A stretch of DNA of 64,000 bases, from NCBI RefSeq assembly GCF_021390475.1, contig NZ_JAJUWS010000004.1:124001-188000 (forward strand), read 5' to 3'. Below are positions 9,556 through 19,152 of the stretch, one piece after another; position 1 is the stretch's first letter, and each line of letters starts with the position of its first letter. Under the pieces are notes generated by a model. That model worked only from the letters and a program-made list of their open reading frames with translations, did no database searches and was not told the DNA's origin. A program made the position numbers and the translations under genes. This stretch comes from Streptomyces sp. ST2-7A (GTDB taxonomy: Bacteria; Actinomycetota; Actinomycetes; Streptomycetales; Streptomycetaceae).

Positions 9556-10035
9556 CCGGGGCTCGCCCGACCACCGGGCGGCTCGACCGGAGGGCTCCGC
9601 CGCCGTGCGGCCGCGCGAGGTCCCGGGGCCGTACCCCGGCGCCACCGGCACGCCCGGTGAGTCCTCCCCGCGGCTCCCCGCGTCATCGCGCGCCCCGGGG
9701 CCGCCGGTCGGTCCGGAACACCGGCCACGCGGTCGGGGCGGTCCGGCCGGACCGGAACGCGCCGTCCACCGCCCCGGCGCTCCCCTCCCGGGCCCGGGCC
9801 CGACCGCGGGCCCGGGCCGATCGACGGAAACCCGGCTCCTCCCGTCGCCGGCCGCCGCGCCGATCTGGTGCGTCGCCCCGTCGCGTGGCATCGTCCTGCG
9901 GGTGATCCATCGCGGGATCCCACCGGAACCGCGGTGGACGCCCGGCGACGCCGCCCCGCGCGGCGCGTCCCGTCCCGTGGAACCGGGAGGGACGGGCCGG
10001 CCGATATCCGATCCGATCGATCCCCGGGAGCCGCC
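9556..10035. other. 480-bp gap after the conservon remnant; no convincing gene
   Basis: This is where the DUF742 and GTPase genes of a conservon would be. No frame shows either family. One Arg/Pro-rich open frame (9552-9905) starts at a GTG overlapping the roadblock stop, but its composition is that of random GC-rich DNA. A strong hairpin sits at 9791-9818. Confidence 0.6.
9791..9818. terminator. GC-only hairpin, probable terminator of the kinase/roadblock operon
   Basis: A 12-bp perfect stem (GGCCCGGGCCCG at 9791-9802 pairing with 9807-9818) with a 4-base loop, 236 bases after the roadblock stop and 218 bases before the next start. Confidence 0.5.
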
Positions 10036-12078
10036 ATGACCCCGACCACCGGCCCGGAACCGGAGCCCGCCACCCCGACCGTGCTGTGGCGTCCCGACGC
10101 AGACACCGTCGCCGGCGCCCGCCTCACCGCCTTCCACGCCCGAGCCGCGCGGGAGCACGGGGCGCCGCCGGCCGGCGGGAGCGATCCGGCGGCCGACTAC
10201 CGGTCCCTGCACCGCTGGTCGATCACCGACCCCGACGCCTTCTGGTCCGCCGTCGCGGACTTCTGCGAGGTCTCCTTCGTCACCCCGCCCCGGGCCGTGC
10301 TGGCCGACCGGACCATGCCCGGCGCGGTCTGGTTTCCCGGCGCCGAACTCAACTACGCGTGGCACGCGCTGCGTCGCGCCGAGGCGGCCCCCGACGAACC
10401 CGTGGTCCTCGCGGTCGCCGAGCCGGACGGCGAGCCCGTCACCCGGATGGTCACCGGCGCCGAACTGCGGGGCCGGGTGGGAGCGGTGGCCGCCGCCCTG
10501 CGCGAGGCGGGCGTGCGCCCCGGCGACCGGGTGTGCGGCTACCTGCCCAATGTGCCCGAGGCACTGATCGCCTTCCTGGCCTCGGCCACCGTAGGGGCGG
10601 TGTGGGCCTCCTGCTCGCCCGATTTCGGCCCTCGGGCCGTCCTGGACCGCTTCCGACAGGTGGAACCGGTGGTGCTCTTCGCGGCCGACGGCTACCGGTG
10701 GGCCGGCCGGACCATCGACCGGACCGATACCGTCGCCGAGCTGCGCCGTGAACTCCCCGGCCTGCGGGCGACGGTCCACGTGCCGCTCCTGGGCACCGAG
10801 CCCCCGGAGGGAGCTGTCGCCTGGGCGGACCTGGTCGCCGGGCCGATGGACCCGGAGTTCGCCGTCCTGCCCTTCGATCACCCGCTGTGGATCCTGTACT
10901 CCTCCGGTACCACCGGACTGCCCAAGGCACTGGTGCAGTCCCACGGGGGGATTCTGCTGGAGCACCTCAAGCAGCTCTCCCTCCACTGCGACCTGCGTCC
11001 CGGCGACCGGATGTACTGGTACACCTCCACCGGCTGGATGATGTGGAACTTCCTGGTCTCCGCCCTGCTGGTGGGGGCCGTCCCGGTGTTGCACGACGGA
11101 GCTCCGGCCCACCCCCGTCCCGATGTCCAGTGGCGGGTCGCCGCCGAGGCGGACGCCGCTCTGTACGGCACCTCGGCCGCGTACGTGATGGCCTGCGCCA
11201 AGGCCGGCGTCCATCCGGGGGAGGACCCGCGGCTGGCCCGGCTGCGCTGCGTGGCCACCACCGGTTCCCCGCTGCCCCCCGACGGTTTCCGGTGGCTGCA
11301 CCGGGAACTGGGGGACCGGTGGATCGCCTCGGTCAGCGGCGGCACCGACGTGTGCAGCTGCTTCGTCGGTGCCGTCCCCACCCTGCCGGTCCGGTCCGGA
11401 GAGTTGCAGGCCGTGTGTCTGGGCACCGATCTGCGGGCCAGGGACGCCGACGGTCGCGAGGTGATCGGCGGGGTGGGCGAGTTGATGGTGGCCCTGCCGA
11501 TGCCCTCCATGCCGATCGCGTTCTGGAACGACCCCGACGGTTCCCGCTACCGGGAGAGCTACTTCACCGGCCATCCCGGTGAATGGCGCCACGGGGACTG
11601 GATCACCGTCACCCCGCACGGCGGGGTGGTCATCCACGGTCGCTCGGACTCCACCCTCAACCGCCAGGGGGTGCGGATGGGGTCCGCCGACATCCACGAG
11701 GTGGTCGAACGGTTGCCCGGCGTGCGGGAGAGCCTGATCGTGGGGGTGGAGGAACCGGGGGGCGGTTACTGGATGCCGCTGTTCGTCCACCCGGCCGAGG
11801 GCGTGGACCCGGCGGATCTGGCCCCGGGCGGCGCACTGCACGAGCGCATCCGCGCCGACCTGCGCGCGGAGCTCTCCCCCCGGCACGTCCCCGACGAGAT
11901 CGTGCTCGTGCCGGCCCTGCCGCACACCCTCACCGGCAAGCGGCTGGAGGTCCCGATCAAGCGGCTGCTCTCCGGGACCCCGGTGGAGCGGGCGGTGAAC
12001 CCGGGCTCGGTGGACCGGCCGGAGCTGTTGGAGTTCTTCGTGGGACTGGCCGCCGACCGCCGGGCCGCCGCGGTCTGA
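10036..12078 (+). CDS. Acetoacetyl-CoA synthetase
   Basis: A 680-residue ANL-superfamily ligase that joins acetoacetate to CoA using ATP, feeding ketone bodies into acyl-CoA metabolism. Visible family features are an N-terminal cap region, the AMP-binding P-loop LYSSGTTGLPKALV near residue 289, a GGTDVCSCF segment near 435, the conserved WRHGDWI motif near 516, and the C-terminal catalytic Lys in TLTGKRLEVPIKRLL near 634. The Trp/Tyr-rich YWYTSTGWMMWNF segment is typical of acetoacetyl-CoA synthetases. Length is close to the usual 650-660, with a slightly longer N-terminus. It is convergent with ptsI, separated by a terminator hairpin. Acetoacetate is a better guess than acetate because of those segments, but substrate is inferred. 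Confidence 0.92.
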   Translation: MTPTTGPEPEPATPTVLWRPDADTVAGARLTAFHARAAREHGAPPAGGSDPAADYRSLHRWSITDPDAFWSAVADFCEVSFVTPPRAVLADRTMPGAVWFPGAELNYAWHALRRAEAAPDEPVVLAVAEPDGEPVTRMVTGAELRGRVGAVAAALREAGVRPGDRVCGYLPNVPEALIAFLASATVGAVWASCSPDFGPRAVLDRFRQVEPVVLFAADGYRWAGRTIDRTDTVAELRRELPGLRATVHVPLLGTEPPEGAVAWADLVAGPMDPEFAVLPFDHPLWILYSSGTTGLPKALVQSHGGILLEHLKQLSLHCDLRPGDRMYWYTSTGWMMWNFLVSALLVGAVPVLHDGAPAHPRPDVQWRVAAEADAALYGTSAAYVMACAKAGVHPGEDPRLARLRCVATTGSPLPPDGFRWLHRELGDRWIASVSGGTDVCSCFVGAVPTLPVRSGELQAVCLGTDLRARDADGREVIGGVGELMVALPMPSMPIAFWNDPDGSRYRESYFTGHPGEWRHGDWITVTPHGGVVIHGRSDSTLNRQGVRMGSADIHEVVERLPGVRESLIVGVEEPGGGYWMPLFVHPAEGVDPADLAPGGALHERIRADLRAELSPRHVPDEIVLVPALPHTLTGKRLEVPIKRLLSGTPVERAVNPGSVDRPELLEFFVGLAADRRAAAV

Positions 12079-12095
12079 CGGTGGACGAGGGACCC

Positions 12096-12126
12096 GTCCC
12101 GCGTTCCCGGCCGGGGGGACGCGGGA
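12096..12126. terminator. Bidirectional terminator between convergent genes
   Basis: An imperfect inverted repeat (GTCCCGCGTTCCC at 12096-12108 against GGGGACGCGGGAC ending at 12126) lies between the acetoacetyl-CoA synthetase stop and the ptsI stop. Confidence 0.5.
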
Positions 12127-12138
12127 CCGGTCCGGGGG

Positions 12139-13818
12139 TCACCCGCCGGAGAGCACCGCCGTCGCCGCCCGACGCGCCTCCTCGGCGTCGTCCGCGGCCC
12201 GCGCCGCCGCCGCGGCCCGCTCGCACTGCGCCAGCGTGTGTCGCGCCAGCTCGGCCCGCACGGTGGACAGGGCGCCGGAGCCCATCGACAGACTGGAGAC
12301 GCCCAGTCCGACGAGCACACAGGCCAGCAGCGGGTCCGCGGCGGCCTCACCGCACACCCCGCACCCCTTGCCCTCGGCCATGGCGGCCTCCACCGCCGTG
12401 GCCACCAGGTCCAACAGCGCCGGCTGCCATGGATCCTGCAGCCGGGCCACCGCGCCCACCTGCCGGTCGGCGGCGAAGGTGTACTGCGAGAGGTCGTTGG
12501 TGCCCAGGGAGAGGAACTCCACCTCCTGCAGCACCGAGCGGGCCCGCAGCGCGGCGGAGGGGATCTCCACCATCGCCCCGACCCGCGCCCGCAACCCCAC
12601 GGCGCGACAGGCCTCGGCGAACGCCCGCGCGTCCGCCCGGTCGGCGACCATCGGGGCCATCACCTCCGGCCGGCCGGGCAGGCCCTCGGCGGCCCGGGCC
12701 AGGGCCCGCAGTTGGCCGGCCAGCACCTCCGGATGGTCCAGCAGCGCCCGCAGGCCGCGCACGCCGAGCGCGGGGTTCGGCTCCTGTGCGGAGGCGGCGG
12801 GGGAGAGGAAGGACAGCGGTTTGTCCGCCCCGGCGTCCAGCACCCGCACCACCACGCGGCCCTCGGGGAACGCCTCCAGGACCTCCCGGTAGGCGGCGGC
12901 CTGTACCTCCTCGGAAGGGGCCTCCTCCCCGGCGTCGAGGAAAAGGAACTCGGTGCGGAACAGACCGACGCCCTCCGCCCCGGCCGCCACCGCCGCCGGC
13001 ACGTCGGCCGGACCGCCGACATTGGCCAGCAACGGAACGGCGTGCCCGTCGGAGGTGGCACCCGGCCCCGTCGCGGAGAGGGCGGCCTCCCGGCGCTCGC
13101 GTGCCACCCGGGCCAGTTCCTCGCGCTCCCGGGGGCCGGGATCCACCAGCACCTCGCCGGTGCTGCCGTCCACCCCGACCACGACGCCCTCGGCCAGGTC
13201 GCCGGCGCCCCGCAGCGCCACCACCGCCGGGACCCCCAGCGCCCGGGCCAGGATCGCGCTGTGGCTGGTGGGACCGCCCTCCTCGGTCACGAAAGCCAGC
13301 ACCATGGCCGGGTCCAGCAGCGCCGTGTCGGCCGGCGCCAGATCCCTGGCCACCAGGACGAACGGTTCGTCGCTCTCCGGGACACCGGGCATCGGGACGC
13401 CCAACAGGCGGGCGACGACCCGGTTGCGCACGTCGTCCAGATCGGCCACCCGGCCCGCGAAGTAGTCGCCGGCGCCCGCCAACAGGTCGCGGTAGGCGCC
13501 GAAGGCGTCGTGCACCGCCCGCTCGGCCCGGGCCCCGTCTCCCACCCGACGGTCCACGTCCGCCATCAGTTCGGGGTCCCGGGCCATCAGCGCCTGGGCC
13601 TCCAGGACCGCCTGAGCCTCACCGCCGGCCAACCTGCCGCGCGCCTCCAGTTCCCCGGCGACCTCCTCGACGGCCCGACGGGCGCGCTCGCGTTCGGCGG
13701 GCGCCTCCTCGGCCGAGATGCTCTCGGGGGGTGGCTCCAGCACCGCCGTGCCCATGTGCCGGACCTCGCCCAGCGCCACTCCGTGGCTCACCCCGACCCC
13801 GCGCAGCCTCGCGTCCAT
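12139..13818 (-). CDS. ptsI: PTS enzyme I (phosphoenolpyruvate-protein phosphotransferase)
   Basis: A 559-residue cytoplasmic protein that takes phosphate from phosphoenolpyruvate onto an active-site His and passes it to HPr, starting the sugar PTS relay. The phospho-His lies in EEGGPTSHSAILAR near residue 187. The PEP-binding TIM barrel follows, with FRTEFLFLD, ALGVRGLRALL and EFLSLGTNDLSQYTF, and the C-terminal Cys in GCGVCGEAAADP. Length matches the family (about 555-575). It is transcribed in the same direction as crr, 117 bases upstream, and probably forms an operon with it. The HPr gene is not in the window. The order crr-ptsI matches what I recall for S. coelicolor. Confidence 0.96.
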   Translation of the reverse strand: MDARLRGVGVSHGVALGEVRHMGTAVLEPPPESISAEEAPAERERARRAVEEVAGELEARGRLAGGEAQAVLEAQALMARDPELMADVDRRVGDGARAERAVHDAFGAYRDLLAGAGDYFAGRVADLDDVRNRVVARLLGVPMPGVPESDEPFVLVARDLAPADTALLDPAMVLAFVTEEGGPTSHSAILARALGVPAVVALRGAGDLAEGVVVGVDGSTGEVLVDPGPREREELARVARERREAALSATGPGATSDGHAVPLLANVGGPADVPAAVAAGAEGVGLFRTEFLFLDAGEEAPSEEVQAAAYREVLEAFPEGRVVVRVLDAGADKPLSFLSPAASAQEPNPALGVRGLRALLDHPEVLAGQLRALARAAEGLPGRPEVMAPMVADRADARAFAEACRAVGLRARVGAMVEIPSAALRARSVLQEVEFLSLGTNDLSQYTFAADRQVGAVARLQDPWQPALLDLVATAVEAAMAEGKGCGVCGEAAADPLLACVLVGLGVSSLSMGSGALSTVRAELARHTLAQCERAAAAARAADDAEEARRAATAVLSGG

Positions 13819-13934
13819 CTCTTCACGTCCCGATGTCGATTGCCGTCCCGGTGTCTCCCGGGGCGGGGATCACCGGCGCGGCGGTGTGCCGCGTCGGTGG
13901 CGGATTCCGCCGGTGCCAGCGGTTCCGAAGGGGT

Positions 13935-14384
13935 TCAGCCCCAGAGGAAGAGCGTGTCGCCCGCCCGCACCTCGCCCTTCACGACGATGTCGGAGAGGGC
14001 GTCCGCGCCGGCCTCCAGGGCGATCACCGGGCAGATCGGTGATTTGCCCGTGGCCTCCACCGCGGCGGGGTCCCAGCGCACCACCGGTTGCCCCCGCTCC
14101 ACGGTGTCGCCCTTGCCGACCAGGGACTCGAAGCCCTCACCGCCCAGCTGGACGGTGTCGATCCCCAGATGGGTGAGGACCCCGTGCCCGTCCGTGTCCA
14201 CCACCACGAAGGCGTGGGGGTGGAGCGACACCACGATGCCGTCCACCGGTGCCACCGCCTCGATCACCTCGCGGGGCGGATCGACGGCGGTGCCCGGGCC
14301 GACCATGGCCCCGGCGAAGACCGGATCGGGTACCCCGTCGAGTCCGACGACGCGCCCGCTCACGGGCGACGAGACGGTGGACAT
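13935..14384 (-). CDS. crr: PTS glucose-type EIIA component
   Basis: A 149-residue EIIA-Glc-type phosphocarrier, starting at the ATG with GGGAGG five bases upstream. The frame stays open upstream of this start, but there it encodes no family sequence. The two family histidines are visible: one in SLHPHAFVVVDTDG and the phosphorylated one in LTHLGIDTVQLGGEGFE. It receives phosphate from HPr and donates it to a membrane EIIBC sugar permease such as the N-acetylglucosamine system; no permease is in the window. It is divergent from the CDP-alcohol transferase gene, with a 28-bp palindrome in the shared upstream region. Confidence 0.94.
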   Translation of the reverse strand: MSTVSSPVSGRVVGLDGVPDPVFAGAMVGPGTAVDPPREVIEAVAPVDGIVVSLHPHAFVVVDTDGHGVLTHLGIDTVQLGGEGFESLVGKGDTVERGQPVVRWDPAAVEATGKSPICPVIALEAGADALSDIVVKGEVRAGDTLFLWG

Positions 14385-14640
14385 GATGGCCTCCCGGAGG
14401 GCTCGACGGGCGGCGGTGACCGTGCCGCCGGACGGTCGTGAAATTGATCGGATCACCGGACAGAAGACTAAGTCATGGCGCCCGAACCGGCCGGTGCGGC
14501 ACGGCTCGGAGGGGGACGTCCGGACGTCCTCGGGGTCGACCACCCCGCGCCCCGCATCCCGTCAGCGTGCCGGTCGACGGCCTCCTCCCGGACCCCCGAC
14601 GGGGCGGGTGCCCGGCGGAGGTCCCGCGTCCGTCCCTCTT

Positions 14641-14668
14641 CGGCGCCCCGCCCCGGGGCGGGGCGCCG
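14641..14668. repeat. 28-bp perfect palindrome in the crr / CDP-alcohol transferase divergent region
   Basis: CGGCGCCCCGCCCC is followed directly by its exact reverse complement with no spacer, and weaker pairing (CCCTcTT with AAaGGG) extends it on both sides. It lies 257 bases upstream of crr and 148 bases upstream of the other gene, so it is not an ordinary 3' terminator for either. It could be an operator, a cruciform or RNA hairpin in one leader, or GC-rich chance structure. Confidence 0.6.
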
Positions 14669-14815
14669 GAAAGGGGATGGGCCCCGCCCGATAGGGTTTC
14701 GGACACGCCCCGGCCCCTCCGACCACCCGCCCCGGGCATCGGGGCGACGGCGGGGACGTCGGTGGTGGTCCCCGGGCGTGCCGGGGGCGCGGATCGCACG
14801 GGAAGGGCTCCAGGG

Positions 14816-15451
14816 GTGGAGGTCCACGAGACATCGGGCGGGACGGCGAACGGGGCGTCGACGGACGCGCGGAGCCGGGTGCTCACCGTTCCCAATCTGC
14901 TCAGCGCGGCCCGGCTGATGGGTGTTCCGGTCTTTCTGTGGCTGATTCTCTCGCCCGTGTTCGACGGGCCGAACCGGGACGGATGGGCCCTGGTCGTCCT
15001 GGCCCTCAGCGGCTTCAGCGACTGGCTCGACGGCCATCTGGCCCGCCGGTGGAACCAGGTCAGCGAACTCGGTCGGCTGCTGGACCCGGCCGCCGACCGG
15101 CTCTACATCCTGGCCACCCTGGTGGGTCTGACCTGGCGCGACATCCTCCCCTGGTGGATGGTGGCGCTGTTGCTGGCCCGCGATCTGATGCTGCTGATCG
15201 GGGTATGGCGGGTCAACCGCGCCGGCTGGGCGCCCCCCCAGGTGAACTTCCTGGGCAAGGCGGCCACCTTCTGCCTGATGTACGCCTTCCCGTTGCTCCT
15301 CCTCAGTGACGGAACCGGGTGGATGTCATCACTGGCTGCTATTTTCGGATGGGCGTTCGCCGGGTGGGGTTCGGTTCTCTACTGGTGGGCAGGGATGCTC
15401 TACGTGGTCCAGGTCCGCCGTCTCCTCACGGTGGGCACCACAGCCGACTGA
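14816..15451 (+). CDS. CDP-alcohol phosphatidyltransferase family membrane enzyme
   Basis: A 211-residue integral membrane enzyme of phospholipid synthesis. The family signature D-G-x2-A-R-x8-G-x3-D-x3-D is complete in [15 protein letters not shown] followed by [13 protein letters not shown] (residues about 62-90). Several hydrophobic helices follow ([27 protein letters not shown]). The GTG start at 14816 has GGAAGGG upstream and gives a short polar N-terminus before the first helix. It would condense a CDP-activated lipid with an alcohol such as glycerol-phosphate or an inositol-phosphate; the acceptor cannot be read from sequence. In M. tuberculosis the corresponding position beside the DUF881-sbp block is occupied by pgsA2. 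Confidence 0.88.
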   Translation: MEVHETSGGTANGASTDARSRVLTVPNLLSAARLMGVPVFLWLILSPVFDGPNRDGWALVVLALSGFSDWLDGHLARRWNQVSELGRLLDPAADRLYILATLVGLTWRDILPWWMVALLLARDLMLLIGVWRVNRAGWAPPQVNFLGKAATFCLMYAFPLLLLSDGTGWMSSLAAIFGWAFAGWGSVLYWWAGMLYVVQVRRLLTVGTTAD

Positions 15452-15599
15452 GCTCGCCCCCGAACGCCGTCGTGGAGGGGGCAACTGGGCCCGTCAGCCC
15501 AGCCGTGCCCCGGGAGTCGCCACCTTTCCCCGGGGAGTCCGTGGACCGGACGGGCCCGGTCGGCACGACTCTCGGCTCTGCGAGGAGGACACTTCCAAC

Positions 15600-18095
15600 A
15601 TGAAGGCCGTCGTAATGGCAGGTGGCGAAGGCACGCGGCTCCGCCCGATGACCGCGAGCATGCCCAAGCCCCTGCTACCCGTGGCGAACCGCCCCATCAT
15701 GGAGCACGTGCTGCGGCTGTTGAAACGGCACGGACTCACCGAGACCGTGGTCACCGTGCAGTTCCTCGCCTCCCTGGTGAAGAACTACTTCGGTGACGGC
15801 GAGGAGCTCGGCATGGAGCTCACCTACGCCAACGAGGAGAAGCCGCTCGGTACCGCCGGCAGCGTCAAGAACGCCGAGGCGGCGCTCCGGGACGATGCCT
15901 TCCTCGTCATCTCCGGTGACGCCCTCACCGACTTCGATCTGACCGACCTGATCCGCTTCCACCGCGAACGCGGGGCCATGGTCACCGTCTGCCTCACCCG
16001 GGTGCCCAACCCGCTGGAGTTCGGCATCACCATCGTCGACGACGAGGGGCGCGTCGAGCGCTTCCTCGAGAAGCCCACCTGGGGACAGGTCTTCTCCGAC
16101 ACCGTCAACACGGGCATCTACGTCATGGAGCCCGAGGTCTTCGACTACGTCGACCCCGATGTCCCCGTGGACTGGTCCGGTGACGTCTTCCCCCGCCTGA
16201 TGAAGGAGGGGCGGCCCATCTACGGCTACATCGCCGAGGGGTACTGGGAGGACGTCGGCACCCACGAGAGCTACGTCAAGGCGCAGGCCGACGTGCTGGA
16301 GGGCAAGGTCGACGTCGAGATCGACGGGTTCGAGATCTCGCCGGGGGTGTGGATCGCCGAGGGGGCCGAGGTCCACCCCGACGCCAAACTCCGCGGCCCG
16401 CTCTACGTCGGTGACTACGCCAAGGTCGAGGCCGGTGCCGATCTGCGCGAGCACACCGTCATCGGCTCCAACGTGGTGGTCAAGGCCGACGCCTTCCTGC
16501 ACCGCGCCGTCATCCACGACAACGTCTACATCGGACGCCAGGCCAACCTGCGCGGCTGCGTGATCGGCAAGAACACCGACATCATGCGCGCCGCCCGGAT
16601 CGAGGACGGCGCCGTCATCGGCGACGAGTGCATGGTGGGCGAGGAATCCATCATCCAGGGCAACGTGCGCGTCTACCCCTTCAAGACGATCGAGGCCGGC
16701 GCCTTCGTCAACACCTCGGTCATCTGGGAGTCGCGCGGCCAGGCGAACCTCTTCGGCGCCCGCGGCGTCTCCGGCATCCTCAACGTGGAGATCACCCCCG
16801 AACTGGCGGTCCGGCTGGCCGGCGCCTACGCCACCACGCTGAAGAAGAACTCCACCGTCACCACCGCCCGCGACCACTCCCGTGGTGCCCGGGCCCTCAA
16901 ACGGGCCGTGATCAGCGCCCTGCAGGCCAGCGCGATCGACGTCCGTGACCTGGAGAACGTACCGCTGCCGGTGGCCCGGCAGCAGACCGCCCGCGGCAGC
17001 GCCGGCGGCATCATGATCCGCACCACCCCCGGCGTGCCGGACTCGGTGGACATCATGTTCCTCGACGAGCGCGGAGCCGATCTCTCACGCGGCGGACAGC
17101 GCAAGCTGGACCGGGTCTACGCCCGTCAGGAGTACCGTCGGGCCTTCCCCGGCGAGATCGGTGACCTGCGCTTCCCCGCCAGCGTCTTCGACGCCTACAC
17201 CGGATCGGTGCTGCGCGCCGTCGACACCCGGGGTATCGCCGACGCCGGTCTGAAGATCGTCGTGGACGCCGCCAACGGCAGCGCGGGACTGGTGCTCCCC
17301 AGCCTGTTGGGGCGGCTCGGGGTGGACGCGCTGACCGTCAACCCCGGCCTGGACGAGGGCCGACCCACCGAGACCACCGAGGAACGCCGGGCCGGCCTGG
17401 TGCGGCTGGGGGAGATCGTGGCCTCCTCCCGTGCGGCCTTCGGGGTGCGCTTCGACCCGGTCGGCGAGCGCCTGGCGCTGGTCGACGAGCGGGGGCACAT
17501 CATCGAGGACCACCGTGCGCTGCTGGTGATGCTCGACCTGATCGCGGCCGAACGGCGAAGCGGCCGGGTGGCACTTCCGGTCACCACCACCCGCATCGCC
17601 GAGCAGGTGGCCGCCTACCACGGCACCCAGGTCGAGTGGACCACCACCTCGCCGGACGACCTCACCCGGGTCTCCGCCAAGGACGGCGCGATCTTCGGTG
17701 GCGACGGCAGCGGCGGCTTCGTCATCCCCGAGTTCGGCAGCGTCTTCGACGCCACCGCGGCCTTCGCCCGGCTCACCGGTCTGGTCGCCCGCACCCAGCT
17801 CTCGCTCAGCCAGATCGACGCCCGTATCCCGCGGGCCCACGTGCTGCAGCGGGACGTGGCCACCCCCTGGGCGGTCAAGGGCCTGGTCATGCGCCGGGTG
17901 GTGGAGGCGGCCGGTGAACGCTCGGTGGACACCACCGACGGCGTTCGGGTGGTCGAGCCGGACGGCCGCTGGGTGCTGGTCCTACCGGACCCGGCCGAGG
18001 CCGTCACCCACCTGTGGGCCGAGGGCCCGGACGACGACGCGGCCGCGGAACTCCTGGATCACTGGGCGACGGTGGTCGACAACCCCGACCGCTGA
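15600..18095 (+). CDS. Mannose-1-phosphate guanylyltransferase fused to a degenerate phosphoglucomutase-like domain
   Basis: An 831-residue three-part protein. Residues 1-240 are a nucleotidyltransferase with the start motif [14 protein letters not shown], the metal/substrate motif ISGDALTD and [10 protein letters not shown]. Residues about 245-370 form a left-handed beta-helix of hexapeptide repeats. Residues about 380-831 resemble an alpha-D-phosphohexomutase. It should make GDP-mannose for glycans and mannosylated proteins. The mutase part lacks the family essentials: no TASHNP-type phospho-serine loop, the metal loop DGDGDR reads DPVGER, and the sugar loop GGEQSGH reads GGDGSGG. It is therefore probably structural or regulatory rather than a mutase. 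Start ATG follows GAGGAGGA. A strong terminator hairpin follows the gene. Confidence 0.93.
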   Translation: MKAVVMAGGEGTRLRPMTASMPKPLLPVANRPIMEHVLRLLKRHGLTETVVTVQFLASLVKNYFGDGEELGMELTYANEEKPLGTAGSVKNAEAALRDDAFLVISGDALTDFDLTDLIRFHRERGAMVTVCLTRVPNPLEFGITIVDDEGRVERFLEKPTWGQVFSDTVNTGIYVMEPEVFDYVDPDVPVDWSGDVFPRLMKEGRPIYGYIAEGYWEDVGTHESYVKAQADVLEGKVDVEIDGFEISPGVWIAEGAEVHPDAKLRGPLYVGDYAKVEAGADLREHTVIGSNVVVKADAFLHRAVIHDNVYIGRQANLRGCVIGKNTDIMRAARIEDGAVIGDECMVGEESIIQGNVRVYPFKTIEAGAFVNTSVIWESRGQANLFGARGVSGILNVEITPELAVRLAGAYATTLKKNSTVTTARDHSRGARALKRAVISALQASAIDVRDLENVPLPVARQQTARGSAGGIMIRTTPGVPDSVDIMFLDERGADLSRGGQRKLDRVYARQEYRRAFPGEIGDLRFPASVFDAYTGSVLRAVDTRGIADAGLKIVVDAANGSAGLVLPSLLGRLGVDALTVNPGLDEGRPTETTEERRAGLVRLGEIVASSRAAFGVRFDPVGERLALVDERGHIIEDHRALLVMLDLIAAERRSGRVALPVTTTRIAEQVAAYHGTQVEWTTTSPDDLTRVSAKDGAIFGGDGSGGFVIPEFGSVFDATAAFARLTGLVARTQLSLSQIDARIPRAHVLQRDVATPWAVKGLVMRRVVEAAGERSVDTTDGVRVVEPDGRWVLVLPDPAEAVTHLWAEGPDDDAAAELLDHWATVVDNPDR

Positions 18096-18129
18096 ACCCC
18101 GGGGTGGGCCGACGCCGGCCCGCTTCTCC

Positions 18130-18163
18130 CGGCCCCCGGCGGATTCCGTTCCGCCGGGGGCCG
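18130..18163. terminator. Strong terminator hairpin after the guanylyltransferase gene
   Basis: A 14-bp perfect stem (CGGCCCCCGGCGGA at 18130-18143 with its complement at 18150-18163) and a 6-base loop, 35 bases after the stop codon. Confidence 0.7.
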
Positions 18164-18192
18164 ATTCGGTCCCCGGGCCGCCCCGTGCGACG

Positions 18193-19152
18193 ATGACCGC
18201 CATGCCCGCGCAGTCCTCCCGGCCGCCCGACGCCCCACCGCGTCCCGATGCCTCCATGTGGCTGCTCAACCAGGTGATGGACCACAGCCTGGACGAGGGG
18301 TACGAGGAGGCCGCGGCCCGCCGCGCCGCCGCGGGCGGTAACCGACCGCGTACCACCCGCGACCGGATCTGGTTGGGGGTCGGGCTTCTTCTCGCCGCCT
18401 TCGTCATGACCGCCGGTGCCGCACAGGCACGGGTGAGCGCCCCCGAGGTCGCCCGCGAGCGCGAGGAACTCCTCGAACGAGTGGGGAGCGGTACCGAGGA
18501 GGCCGACCGCCTGCAGGCCGAGGTGGACGATCTGCGGGACGCGGTCGCCGAGGGGCGCCGGGTGGCGCTCACCGAGGAGGGCGGCGAGCGCGCCGAACTG
18601 ATCGGGCTGCTCGCCGGTGCCATCGCGGCCGGCGGACCGGGCCTGGAGCTGGTGGTGGACGACGCCGAGGGCGCCGGAACCGGCCCCGGCGCCGGCCCCC
18701 GCGAGGGCAGCGGTTTCTCCGACACCGGCCGGGTCCGGGACCGGGACCTCCAACGGGTGGTCAACGGTCTGTGGGCCGCGGGCGCGGAAGCCGTGGCGAT
18801 CAACGATCGGCGACTCACCTCGCTCTCCGCGATCCGGACGGCCGGGGACGCCGTCCTGGTCGACAACCGGCCGTTGGTGCCGCCCTACACCGTTCGGGCG
18901 ATCGGTGACGGCGACGCGCTGCGCGAGGCATTCGAGGCAGGCCCGGCCGGGGCGACCCTGCGGGACCTGGAAGGCCACTTCGGCATCCGGGTCACCATCA
19001 CGGTGCGCGACGAGGTGCGGCTGCCCGCCGCGGCGGGCGCGACCACGCGTTCCGCCGTGCCCGTGGACCCGGACGCGGAACCGGGGGACACCGGGGCCCG
19101 GGAGCCGGGACACGACACAGAACACGACACAGAAGAGGACTACACACCGTGA
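18193..19152 (+). CDS. DUF881 membrane-anchored coiled-coil protein (first copy)
   Basis: A 319-residue DUF881 protein of unknown biochemical role. A cytoplasmic N-terminus of about 60 residues is followed by one membrane helix (IWLGVGLLLAAFVMTAGAAQ, about residues 62-81), a short coiled coil (REREELLERVGSGTEEADRL) and the DUF881 domain (LLAGAIAAGGPGLELVVDD, VNGLWAAGAEAVAINDRRL, AIRTAGDAVLVDNRPL). It is the first of three overlapping genes DUF881-sbp-DUF881 that are conserved from mycobacteria to Streptomyces and therefore probably act as one envelope-associated complex. Its stop overlaps the sbp start by four bases. ATG 18202 is an alternative start. Confidence 0.88.
   Translation: MTAMPAQSSRPPDAPPRPDASMWLLNQVMDHSLDEGYEEAAARRAAAGGNRPRTTRDRIWLGVGLLLAAFVMTAGAAQARVSAPEVAREREELLERVGSGTEEADRLQAEVDDLRDAVAEGRRVALTEEGGERAELIGLLAGAIAAGGPGLELVVDDAEGAGTGPGAGPREGSGFSDTGRVRDRDLQRVVNGLWAAGAEAVAINDRRLTSLSAIRTAGDAVLVDNRPLVPPYTVRAIGDGDALREAFEAGPAGATLRDLEGHFGIRVTITVRDEVRLPAAAGATTRSAVPVDPDAEPGDTGAREPGHDTEHDTEEDYTP

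Noticed and set aside
9552..9905. Possible translationally coupled small gene after the roadblock gene
   Set aside because: The frame is Arg/Pro-rich with no DUF742 or other family sequence. The overlap with the roadblock stop is the only support.
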